Shown here: in pieces, positions 1 through 4,909 of the stretch
Numbering within the stretch: the stretch's first letter is position 1
Layout of the letters: every line of letters begins with the position of its first letter
Origin: an uncultured Pyrinomonas sp.
Lineage (GTDB): Bacteria > Acidobacteriota > Blastocatellia > Pyrinomonadales > Pyrinomonadaceae
DNA: 6,440 nt
Assembly: GCA_937135995.1 (NCBI GenBank)
Contig: CAKZOF010000073.1
Location: 1 to 6,440 of the forward strand
Direction of reading: 5' to 3'
Translations under genes and position numbers: made by a program
The notes under the pieces: model-generated
Seen by the model: only the letters and a program-made list of their open reading frames with translations
What the model was told of the DNA's origin: nothing
The model's database searches: none

Positions 1-183
1 AACGCCCGGGTGATCGCACTCGATTTCGACCCGGTCGTCATCCGCAAGCGTAAAGACGAGCGTATCATGCAGAGTCACCGTCTGCATGACGGTGGCGACC
101 TCGTGCAGACCGTCGGACCGCCGCCCCAATACGCGCAGAATCCAGTTGATCTTGGCGAACGAAGGAAGTTCTAACCGCTCCAT
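1..183 (-). CDS. ispE: 4-diphosphocytidyl-2-C-methyl-D-erythritol kinase, N-terminal part (cut by left edge)
   Basis: IspE phosphorylates the 2-hydroxyl of CDP-methylerythritol with ATP, a cytosolic step of the methylerythritol-phosphate route to isoprenoids. Only the first 61 codons are present; the frame is open to base 1. The ATG at 183-181 starts MERLELPSFAKIN, and the following stretch matches the GHMP-kinase N-terminus of IspE: PSFAKIN at 7-13, VLGRRSDGLHEV at 18-29 and QTVTLHDTL at 34-42. Lys11, Asn13 and His27 align with active-site residues Lys10, Asn12 and His26 of E. coli IspE (known from the family). The residue before His is Leu26, where the family normally has an aromatic (DGYHE). 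The Shine-Dalgarno is weak (GGGG) and lies inside a strong hairpin just upstream. The gene is divergent from the esterase. Identification is firm although the C-terminal GHMP domain is not visible. Confidence 0.93.
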   Translation of the reverse strand, partial: MERLELPSFAKINWILRVLGRRSDGLHEVATVMQTVTLHDTLVFTLADDDRVEIECDHPGV

Positions 184-186
184 TCT

Positions 187-217
187 CGCGCCCCATCTTT
201 GCGCCCGATGGGGCGCG
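187..217 (-). repeat. 11-bp perfect inverted repeat at the ispE translation start
   Basis: Arms 187-197 (CGCGCCCCATC) and 207-217 are exact reverse complements around a 9-nt loop (198-206). In the ispE mRNA the hairpin ends 3 nt before the ATG, so the only Shine-Dalgarno-like bases (GGGG) are in the stem. A second, mutually exclusive hairpin, CGCGCT-GTCA-AGCGCG (214-229), shares its outer arm. A perfect TTGACA reads on the minus strand at 224-219, with a poor -10 candidate AAAGAT at 200-195 (18-bp spacer). If that promoter were real the transcript would be almost leaderless. The structure is seen directly; a role in controlling ispE is inference. Confidence 0.5.
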
Positions 218-276
218 CTGTCAAGCGCGAAGGCGCGCAAGCGTACCATGGCCGTTCGTTCCCTCAACCACGACGA

Positions 277-346
277 GATGAGCAACGGTCTTTCGAAGAA
301 AGACCATTGCTAGATGGGGAACGGTCCTCCGAAGAAAGGCCCCTTG
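277..346. repeat. Direct-repeat pair A: two adjacent related hairpins
   Basis: Copies at 277-309 and 313-346 share GATG, ACGGTC and CGAAGAAAG blocks and start 36 bp apart, with a 3-bp spacer. Copy 1 lies within a long palindrome: positions 281-294 pair with 298-311 around a GAA loop, 13 of 14 positions, the exception being C286/A306. Read as minus-strand RNA that pair becomes G·U, so all 14 pair. Copy 2 (centre 331-333) is a decayed version; two of its changes (C327, C329) remain G·U pairs on the minus strand, while the pair 325/339 is broken there. No T-run follows either hairpin, so these are not standard terminators. They could be a repetitive palindromic element or ispE leader structure. 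Confidence 0.7.
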
Positions 347-423
347 GATCGCGCAGCAATCAACCACCACGCGCTCGATTTCGCTCTTCGCCTGAACGCA
401 GCCGCTGCGACGTGAGGAAGCGA

Positions 424-453
424 TTGACCGTCGTGCAGCGGTCGCGCTAGAGT
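424..453 (+). promoter_or_regulatory. Candidate σ70-type promoter for the esterase
   Basis: TTGACC (424-429, 5 of 6 to consensus) and TAGAGT (448-453, 4 of 6) are 18 bp apart. They would place the transcript start near 460, about 35 nt before the ATG at 495. An inverted repeat GACCG-8-CGGTC (426-443) spans part of the -35 box and the spacer and could be an operator. The match is moderate and GC-rich DNA gives chance hits. Confidence 0.35.
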
Positions 454-483
454 CGAAATGTGACTTTATCAACTCATGCCCGC

Positions 484-488
484 AAGGA
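484..488 (+). promoter_or_regulatory. Ribosome binding site AAGGA for the ATG at 495
   Basis: AAGGA sits 6 nt before ATG 495. This is the usual spacing and favours 495 over the in-frame TTG at 489. It competes with a second in-frame site further down (see the esterase entry). Confidence 0.5.
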
Positions 489-494
489 TTGCCG

Positions 495-1586
495 ATGTTC
501 AAATCACTGCGCACAAAAGATTCCACCGGCGAAGGCCCCGGCGCTGGCGAACGTGAAGCGGAATCCGACCGCGACATGGCGACGGACACACTGCACACCC
601 TTGTCATCGGATCGCCCGAGAACGTTCGCTTTCGTCTGGGCCAGCGTGTAGCTGAGCGTGCGAGCGGCTTTGCGCTCTCACTCCTTTCGACCGAGGAGAG
701 TCGCCGCTTGTTGCGCGCGACGGCGCTCGTTCTTTGCCTCGCCTCCGCACTACTCGCTCAAACTCCCTCTCCGAAGGTCATTCCGCTCTGGCCCGATGGC
801 GCTCCCGGCGCTGTCGGCAAAGAAGAGCGCGACGTGCCGACGCTCTCGATCTATTTGCCGCAGAACAGCATCGGCACCGGCATCATCGTCTTTCCCGGCG
901 GCGGTTATGTCACGCTGGCGATGGATCACGAAGGCAAACAGGTCGCCGAATGGCTCAACTCGCACGGTATTGCGGCTTTCGTACTCAAGTACCGTCTGGG
1001 GCCGCGTTACCATCATCCCGCCCCGCTGCAAGACGCGCAAAGAGCCATTCGCTACGTCCGATTCCACGCCAAGGATTTCGGCATCTTTCCCGATCGCATC
1101 GGCGTTCTCGGTTTCTCCGCTGGCGGTCATCTTGCGGCAACGGCGGGCACGCATTTCGAGGTGGGCAACGCTGGCGCAGCCGACGAGGTCGAGCGAACGA
1201 GTTCGCGCCCAGACTTCCTCGTGCTCGCTTACCCGGTGATCTCTTTCACGGCACCATTCAGCCACGTCGGATCGCGCCGCAGCCTGCTCGGTGAAGCTCC
1301 CGACCAAAAGCTGCTTGAAGACCTCTCGAACGAAAAACGCGTGACGCCGCAAACGCCGCCCACCTTTCTCTTTCACACCACCGAAGACCGCGCCGTGCCG
1401 CCGGAAAACAGCATCGCTTTCTACCTAGCGCTCCGCAAAGCGGGCGTGCCGGCAGAACTGCACATATACGAGCGCGGCCAGCACGGCGTCGGCCTCGCGC
1501 CGCAGGACCCGATTCTCACGACTTGGAAAGACCGGCTTATCGACTGGCTGAAGACGCGTGGGCTCTTTCCGAAAGAGGGCAAATAG
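495..1586 (+). CDS. Alpha/beta-hydrolase esterase (acetylxylan-esterase-like), exported or anchored
   Basis: This is a 363-residue serine hydrolase of the BD-FAE/acetyl-esterase type (COG0657-like), a group that removes acetyl or other acyl groups from carbohydrates or small esters; the substrate here is unknown. Visible features, numbered from ATG 495: oxyanion loop PGGGY (134-138), nucleophile GFSAGG with Ser208, acid Asp298 in TTEDRAVP, and His330 in RGQHGVG, so the triad is complete. A hydrophobic stretch LLRATALVLCLASALLAQ lies at 72-89, preceded by Arg-Arg. That is a good signal peptide core but it is too far from this N-terminus. An in-frame TTG at 708, 9 nt after GAGGAG (693-698), would put the signal peptide at the true start and give 292 residues. 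With ATG 495 the protein instead carries an extra charged segment of about 71 residues and may be a membrane-anchored form. The catalytic call is firm; start and substrate are not. Confidence 0.88.
   Translation: MFKSLRTKDSTGEGPGAGEREAESDRDMATDTLHTLVIGSPENVRFRLGQRVAERASGFALSLLSTEESRRLLRATALVLCLASALLAQTPSPKVIPLWPDGAPGAVGKEERDVPTLSIYLPQNSIGTGIIVFPGGGYVTLAMDHEGKQVAEWLNSHGIAAFVLKYRLGPRYHHPAPLQDAQRAIRYVRFHAKDFGIFPDRIGVLGFSAGGHLAATAGTHFEVGNAGAADEVERTSSRPDFLVLAYPVISFTAPFSHVGSRRSLLGEAPDQKLLEDLSNEKRVTPQTPPTFLFHTTEDRAVPPENSIAFYLALRKAGVPAELHIYERGQHGVGLAPQDPILTTWKDRLIDWLKTRGLFPKEGK
693..698 (+). promoter_or_regulatory. Alternative ribosome binding site GAGGAG for a TTG start at 708
   Basis: GAGGAG is the strongest Shine-Dalgarno in the esterase frame, with 9 nt to TTG 708 and a second TTG at 711. 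Starting there yields a textbook signal peptide (Arg, hydrophobic core, ALLA cleavage region, then QTPSP). It may be a chance match within the coding sequence. Confidence 0.35.
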
Positions 1587-1587
1587 C

Positions 1588-1630
1588 AAAAACGCGCCGC
1601 CTCCCTCTCTCCGCGCTCGGGCAGGCGCGT
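1588..1630 (-). terminator. Rho-independent terminator reading on the minus strand
   Basis: ACGCGCC (1592-1598) pairs with GGCGCGT (1624-1630), and GCC (1599-1601) pairs with GGC (1620-1622) past a bulged A1623, giving a GC-rich stem of about 10 bp with an 18-nt loop. On the minus strand the stem is followed at once by five T (complement of A1588-A1592). It would stop transcripts of the CAP gene one base after the esterase stop codon. On the plus strand there is no T-run, though the stem may also help end the esterase mRNA. Confidence 0.65.
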
Positions 1631-1723
1631 GAGAAACGAGCAACCGGGCAGAGAGACAAAAGAAGAACGCTGCCGAAGGCGACGATTCTCCCACGCAGAT
1701 TTGCTAAGTCGCTCGGACAACTG

Positions 1724-1806
1724 TTGGACAACGTGCCTAGTGCACGCAAGCTGCGACAGGGCCGGGGAGGAAGCCGATTGGACAACGGGCCCAGTGCACA
1801 CAAGCT
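1724..1806. repeat. Direct-repeat pair B
   Basis: Copies at 1724-1752 and 1778-1806 are identical at 26 of 29 positions, 54 bp apart start to start, with an unrelated 25-bp spacer. Both begin TTGGACAACG and end CAAGCT. Copy 1 holds a short hairpin, CGTGC-CTAGT-GCACG, which is lost in copy 2. A third fragment, GGACAAC, lies just upstream (1715-1721). Not part of any gene. Confidence 0.8.
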
Positions 1807-1954
1807 ACCGAAGATGATGATTTCTGTGGCACGGGCGCTGGATGGAGATGAGGGGTCCAAGTTGACCCGTCCTCTCGGTCGGAGAGTTCCGAAAAGCAAC
1901 GACGCGAACCAACGACAAACGTGCACCAGACTCGTCTAGCACGGATCGGTGCAG

Positions 1955-2063
1955 AAAATGTGGTTACTCTCTTCGACCGACGTCAGCGTTACCGCAACGC
2001 AAGCGCCACCATCCTAGAGCGCTTAGCAAAAAATGTGGTTACTCTCTTCGACCGACTTCAGCG
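1955..2063. repeat. Direct-repeat pair C, second copy overlapping the CAP stop codon
   Basis: Copies at 1955-1988 and 2030-2063 match at 33 of 34 positions (G1982 versus T2057), 75 bp apart, with a 41-bp spacer. Both start AAAATGTGGTTACTC. The second copy includes the stop codon (2058-2060) and final Arg codon (2061-2063) of the CAP gene, so the first copy carries a detached duplicate of the gene's last two codons. Confidence 0.85.
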
Positions 2064-2681
2064 AGCAAGGAAAAGCTGCGTGAAGAAGACGCGCCCATCC
2101 GGCGTGCGCACGACGCCGATTCCCGTGTGCGTGAAGAGCGCGTTGGTGATGTTGGCGCGGTGCTTGGGCGACTGCATCCACCGTTCCACGGCGAAGTCTG
2201 CCGGATCGTCGAACCCTTGATTGAAAGCGATGTTCTCGCCGAGCGCTCGCCAACCTCGCAGTCCGTAGAGTCGCGCGCGTTCCACCGTGCTGGCTCCGTC
2301 GGCTCCGACGTGTGACAGCACGCCAGCGCGCGCCATCTCCGCCGCGTGCGCCCGCGCAATGAGCGCCAGCGTCTCATCCAGCGCAAGCGGCGGCAATCCT
2401 AAACGCTGTCGTTCACGGTTGATGTGCGCGAGCACGGCGGATTCAAGATCGCGGGCCATCGTGTTTGCGCCGAGCGAGACAGCCTTGGGCTCGATAGCGC
2501 GCTCGCCTCTTGCCGCGGTCCGTTGGGGACGATCTTGCAATGGAAAGACGTTGGGCTCGATAGCGCGCTCGCCTCTTGCCCCCTCTTCCCAACTGGCGAC
2601 GAGCACCGCCGCTGGCTGCTGCGCCGCGCAAGGCAAGAGGAAGAACGCGAGGACGACGAATACGAACAGACCTCTCTTCAT
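2058..2681 (-). CDS. Secreted CAP-domain (SCP/PR1-like) protein
   Basis: This is a 207-residue exported protein with one CAP (cysteine-rich secretory/PR-1) domain. Bacterial members such as the YkwD type are extracytoplasmic and mostly of unknown biochemical role. The ATG at 2681 gives a canonical signal peptide (MKRG, hydrophobic 5-16, cleavage near PCAA-QQ); the in-frame GTG at 2693 would add four residues and has no properly spaced Shine-Dalgarno. Residues 21-75 are a low-complexity linker in which ARGERAIEP occurs twice (35-43 and 57-65). The CAP domain fills about 78-207: HINRERQRLGLPPL (86-99), His112, LSHVG with His124, LGENIA with Glu149, SPKHRANI with His174, and the closing FFTQLF. 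The family's usual cavity His/Glu residues thus appear present. It has its own promoter at 2741-2769. The stop codon lies inside direct-repeat pair C. Confidence 0.88.
   Translation of the reverse strand: MKRGLFVFVVLAFFLLPCAAQQPAAVLVASWEEGARGERAIEPNVFPLQDRPQRTAARGERAIEPKAVSLGANTMARDLESAVLAHINRERQRLGLPPLALDETLALIARAHAAEMARAGVLSHVGADGASTVERARLYGLRGWRALGENIAFNQGFDDPADFAVERWMQSPKHRANITNALFTHTGIGVVRTPDGRVFFTQLFLAR
2485..2580. repeat. Direct-repeat pair D, in frame inside the CAP gene
   Basis: Two identical 30-nt copies (2485-2514 and 2551-2580) start 66 bp apart, exactly 22 codons, with a 36-bp spacer of different sequence. On the coding strand each encodes the peptide ARGERAIEP in the linker between signal peptide and CAP domain. 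The match is 30 of 30 at DNA level, including third codon positions, so the duplication is recent or maintained by gene conversion rather than by selection on the protein alone. Confidence 0.9.
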
Positions 2682-2708
2682 CTCTGCGGCCACGTCCTGT
2701 GACGAAAT

Positions 2709-2731
2709 CGAGGCGGCAAACTGCGGCCTCG
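2709..2731 (-). repeat. Hairpin in the CAP gene 5' leader
   Basis: CGAGGC (2709-2714) pairs with GCCTCG (2726-2731), then a G/G mismatch, then GCA (2716-2718) with TGC (2722-2724) around a 3-nt loop. It lies about 3 nt after the predicted transcript start and 28 nt before the ATG. It could stabilise the mRNA 5' end; no riboswitch family is recognised. Confidence 0.45.
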
Positions 2732-2740
2732 TTGTTTAAT

Positions 2741-2769
2741 TTTGTAAAACAAATTTTAAAAGAAGTCAA
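2741..2769 (-). promoter_or_regulatory. σ70-type promoter for the CAP gene
   Basis: Reading the minus strand, TTGACT (2769-2764, 5 of 6) is followed after 17 bp by TACAAA (2746-2741, 4 of 6). The spacer is A/T-rich, unlike the surrounding DNA. Transcription would begin near 2734, giving a leader of about 53 nt before ATG 2681. The near-palindromic AATTTTG-TAAAA-CAAATT over the -10 region could be a repressor site. This is the best promoter match in the window. Confidence 0.6.
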
Positions 2770-2856
2770 TGCTTTTCAGACGTTTCGGGTGAAGCGCGTT
2801 TGCCGAACTGGTCGCCGACTCGAACCGGAAGGAAGAAGGGCTTCAGCTGATCATCT

Positions 2857-2926
2857 CGGCTCCGCCGCCCGAGCCGGCGGGGGAGAACGCTTCGTCCATG
2901 AGGTTCGGTTCACCGTGTCGAACCTC
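2857..2926. repeat. Two inverted repeats downstream of the CYTH gene
   Basis: GAGGTTCG (2900-2907) and CGAACCTC (2919-2926) form a perfect 8-bp stem with an 11-nt loop, 11 nt beyond the CYTH stop codon. CGGCTC (2857-2862) and GAGCCG (2871-2876) form a 6-bp stem with an 8-nt loop. Neither is followed by a T-run on the minus strand, so a classical terminator is not supported; they may be RNA-processing, Rho-related or repetitive palindromic structures. Confidence 0.5.
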
Positions 2927-2937
2927 GCGTCACGTCC

Positions 2938-3480
2938 CTACTCGAAGCGCGCTTCCGTCCTCTCTCCCCGGCGTTGCCCGTACTTAGCTGCGAGTTCCGG
3001 GTAGGTCGCATCTTCGGCGAGCGCGTCGCACAAACCGAGCAGCTTTTCGACTCTTGCGATGTCCGCCGCCTCGCCTTCGACCTCGGCGAAGAGGCCGAAG
3101 GGCAACTCATCCACCGAGACGCGACACCGGTCTACCATGAAGGTCGCGCGCCGCTTTTCGTAGACGAGCGTTGGACGGAAGCCCAAAGCTTCGAGTATGC
3201 GCGCTGCGGCTTGCGGATCTCCGACTGCCGTCTCTTCTTCGCGTTGGCGTTTGATGGCGGATCGCGAGGGCTGGCGTTCTTTGAAGGCGAGCGTGGCGCC
3301 GTTGCGCGTGCGGCGCAGGCGCAGCGCTTGACGCGCTGGGTCGAGTCCGTGGCCGCTGTAAATTGTGTTCTCCTCGAAATCTTCTTCGAGGCACGGCGCA
3401 CTTAAAGCTTGAAGACGTTGCCGCAGCGCTATCGCTTCGGCCTGATCGAGGCGGTATTTCTTCTCGGTTTCGACGTTCAT
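2938..3480 (-). CDS. CYTH-domain protein (class IV adenylate cyclase / triphosphate tunnel enzyme)
   Basis: This 180-residue protein has the usual length of bacterial CYTH proteins, cytosolic enzymes with an eight-strand beta tunnel that bind triphosphates with two metal ions. The defining ExExK motif is at the N-terminus (Glu4, Glu6, Lys8 in VETEKKYRL). Further expected tunnel residues are LRLRRT (53-58), LAFKE with Lys67, EEE (81-83), YEKRR (107-111), VSVDEL with Asp124, and AEVEG with Glu133 and Glu135. Members include CyaB adenylate cyclase, thiamine triphosphatase and inorganic triphosphatase; sequence alone does not separate these. ATG 3480 is chosen because ExExK must be near the start, although the Shine-Dalgarno is poor. 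It lies behind a candidate terminator of the upstream operon, so it may have its own promoter, which I could not identify. Confidence 0.87.
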   Translation of the reverse strand: MNVETEKKYRLDQAEAIALRQRLQALSAPCLEEDFEENTIYSGHGLDPARQALRLRRTRNGATLAFKERQPSRSAIKRQREEETAVGDPQAAARILEALGFRPTLVYEKRRATFMVDRCRVSVDELPFGLFAEVEGEAADIARVEKLLGLCDALAEDATYPELAAKYGQRRGERTEARFE

Positions 3481-3510
3481 CCGTGGGAATCAGCCGAACT
3501 AGATGAATTC

Positions 3511-3547
3511 AAAAACGGCGCTTCGCATCTTGAAGCCAGCGTCGTTT
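3511..3547 (-). terminator. Candidate terminator of the serA–ABC operon
   Basis: On the minus strand, AAACG (3547-3543) pairs with CGTTT (3517-3513) and GCTTC (3536-3532) with GAAGC (3524-3520), with an unequal internal loop between the two stems and a 7-nt apical loop; TTTTT (3515-3511) then follows. It lies 67 bp after the permease stop codon and 30 bp before the CYTH start codon. The internal loop weakens it, hence moderate confidence. Confidence 0.45.
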
Positions 3548-3613
3548 ACGGACGGCGGTTCGAACCTTCTTCGTCTTGCTGGCGACCGATTCTGTTCTGT
3601 CGGCCTTTCGACT

Positions 3614-4909
3614 TCAAGGCTGCCTGATCCAGCGCCAGATCTCCGGGATCGTCGCGCGTTTGCCGTACATCAGGATCCCCACACGATAGACGCGCGCGGC
3701 GATCCAGACCAGACCGATTGCCGTCACGACGCTCAGCGCAAGCGACAAGAGCGTTTCCCACACGGGCGGCGCTTCCGTAACCAATCTGACCGGCATGATG
3801 ACCGGCGTAAAGAAGGGCACAAGCGAGATGACGGTGGCGAACGTCGAATTCGGGCTGCGCATGACGGGGAAGACCAAGTAGAATCCGATGACGAGCAAGA
3901 AGATCACCGGCATCGCGAGCTGTCCGCCTTCTTGCGTAGTCGTCGTCGCCGCTCCGGCCAGCGCATAAAGCGTCGCATAGATGAAGAAACCGACTAGGAA
4001 GAAGCAGAGAAAATAGAGCAGCACCAGAGGCGAGATGGATGGCAGGGCGAGGTTGATGCCACTGGCAGCCAGCGCGGCCAAGCCATAGATCCAGAAGAGG
4101 ACTGCGGCTACTCCCCAAACGGCGTACTGCGTTAACGCGACGAGCGAGATGCCGACGAGTTTGCCCATCATCAGATCAAACGCCCGCGCTGAAGAGAGCA
4201 ATACCTCGATGACACGCGAATTCTTCTCTTCGACCACCGACGAAAGCACCGCTTGCCCATGAAGGATGATAGTCATATAGATTAGGAATCCGACGATGAA
4301 AGCGACGAAGAAACCGGCGCCCGAGATCTTCTCTTCGCCCTGCTCACTGACGCGCACCACATTCAAGCGCACGCGCTCGGAAAGCGACGCGATGCGGCTC
4401 GGATCGATCTGCGCCTCTCTCATGCGCGCTTCGATCACAGCATCATTGATGGCCGCTTCGATGTCGTCCACCGTGAACAGATCGCTTGGATTACGCCCGT
4501 AAACCTCGGCCCGCGCGCCCGCGATCACGTCGCGCGGCAAAATGACGTAGAAATCTATTTCGCCACGCCGCACGCTCTCGGCAAGTTCACGTCGCACATC
4601 TTCGAGCGACCTTCCCTTTCCACCGACGGGAGAGACGTCGTAGCGCCCGATGCTTTCGCGCGCGTGCGCTTCGCGCCCGTCGCCTTTTCGGTCACTTTCG
4701 AGCGCATCGCGCACCCGCTCGTAGAGGCGTCCGGTTTCATCGAAGATGCGTATCCGCTTGGCTCCGCCCGCATCGAGCCGGAAGAGCAGCGCTGGCAAAA
4801 GTCCGGACAACACTAGAAGCGCTGGCCCGATGAGGGTCATGATGATGAACATTTTGTTTCGCACGCGCTCGAAATACTCGCGGCGCGCAATGATCCAGAT
4901 TTTGCTCAT
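3614..4909 (-). CDS. ABC-2 type transporter permease (NatB-like)
   Basis: This is a 431-residue inner-membrane permease of the ABC-2/NatB group (COG1668-like), the export half of an ABC transporter. It starts MSKIWIIARREYFERVRNK, the usual cytoplasmic lead-in. A first membrane helix follows at about 21-43, then a large extracytoplasmic domain (about 45-195), then roughly six helices near 198-217, 250-276, 293-318, 331-350, 356-376 and 385-407. The motif VVEEKNSRVIEVLLSS (225-240) after the second helix is characteristic of this family. Its ATG overlaps the stop codon of the ATPase gene (ATGA at 4909-4906), so the two are translationally coupled; AAGG lies 9 nt upstream. Relatives export sodium ions, antibiotics or peptides; the substrate cannot be told from this sequence. 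Confidence 0.9.
   Translation of the reverse strand: MSKIWIIARREYFERVRNKMFIIMTLIGPALLVLSGLLPALLFRLDAGGAKRIRIFDETGRLYERVRDALESDRKGDGREAHARESIGRYDVSPVGGKGRSLEDVRRELAESVRRGEIDFYVILPRDVIAGARAEVYGRNPSDLFTVDDIEAAINDAVIEARMREAQIDPSRIASLSERVRLNVVRVSEQGEEKISGAGFFVAFIVGFLIYMTIILHGQAVLSSVVEEKNSRVIEVLLSSARAFDLMMGKLVGISLVALTQYAVWGVAAVLFWIYGLAALAASGINLALPSISPLVLLYFLCFFLVGFFIYATLYALAGAATTTTQEGGQLAMPVIFLLVIGFYLVFPVMRSPNSTFATVISLVPFFTPVIMPVRLVTEAPPVWETLLSLALSVVTAIGLVWIAARVYRVGILMYGKRATIPEIWRWIRQP

Larger units (their letters stand above)
184..494. other. Divergent intergenic region between ispE and the esterase
   Basis: This 311-bp gap holds no convincing gene; short open frames across it are Arg/Ser/Pro-rich and resemble no family I know. 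From left to right it contains an 11-bp inverted repeat at the ispE start (187-217), a smaller overlapping hairpin (214-229), two tandem related hairpins (277-346), a short perfect hairpin CGCAG-CCG-CTGCG near 404-416, a candidate promoter for the esterase (424-453) and its ribosome binding site (484-488). The density of inverted repeats is well above that of the coding regions. Confidence 0.6.
1587..2057. other. Convergent intergenic region between esterase and CAP gene
   Basis: This 471-bp stretch holds no recognisable gene. Open frames on both strands here are low-quality (rich in Arg, Ser, Leu, Pro) and run through a terminator or into the esterase. It contains the minus-strand terminator hairpin (1588-1630), direct-repeat pair B (1724-1806), a GGGTC-CAAGTT-GACCC hairpin near 1855-1870, CTCTC-5-GAGAG (1872-1886), TGCACC/GGTGCA arms (1922-1927 and 1948-1953), GCGTT-5-AACGC (1986-2000) and most of pair C (1955-2063). 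If the CAP transcript stops only at 1588, most of this would be a long 3' untranslated region. Confidence 0.55.

Noticed and set aside
221..607. Minus-strand open frame of 128 codons across the ispE–esterase gap
   Set aside because: Low-complexity composition, runs antisense into the esterase frame and through the hairpins, with no domain signature.
1563..1577. CTCTTTC/GAAAGAG hairpin at the end of the esterase gene as a plus-strand terminator
   Set aside because: It lies within the coding sequence before the stop codon and is not followed by a T-run.
1537..1926. Minus-strand open frame of 129 codons in the esterase–CAP gap
   Set aside because: It crosses a terminator, overlaps the esterase 3' end, is rich in Arg/Ser/Leu/Pro, and contains repeat pair B as its only pattern; it matches no known family.
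1724..2580. Minimal CRISPR arrays (repeat-spacer-repeat of about 30 nt)
   Set aside because: Each pair has a different repeat and only one spacer, one pair lies inside a gene, and no cas genes are present.
2845..2931. Short minus-strand frame ending in SGGGAEMIS downstream of the CYTH gene
   Set aside because: Fewer than 30 codons, no ribosome binding site, and it overlaps both inverted repeats; it could be a gene remnant but nothing identifies it.
3556..3570. tRNA T-arm-like GGTTCGAACC
   Set aside because: It is only a 10-bp palindrome. No acceptor stem, anticodon arm or CCA end can be built around it.
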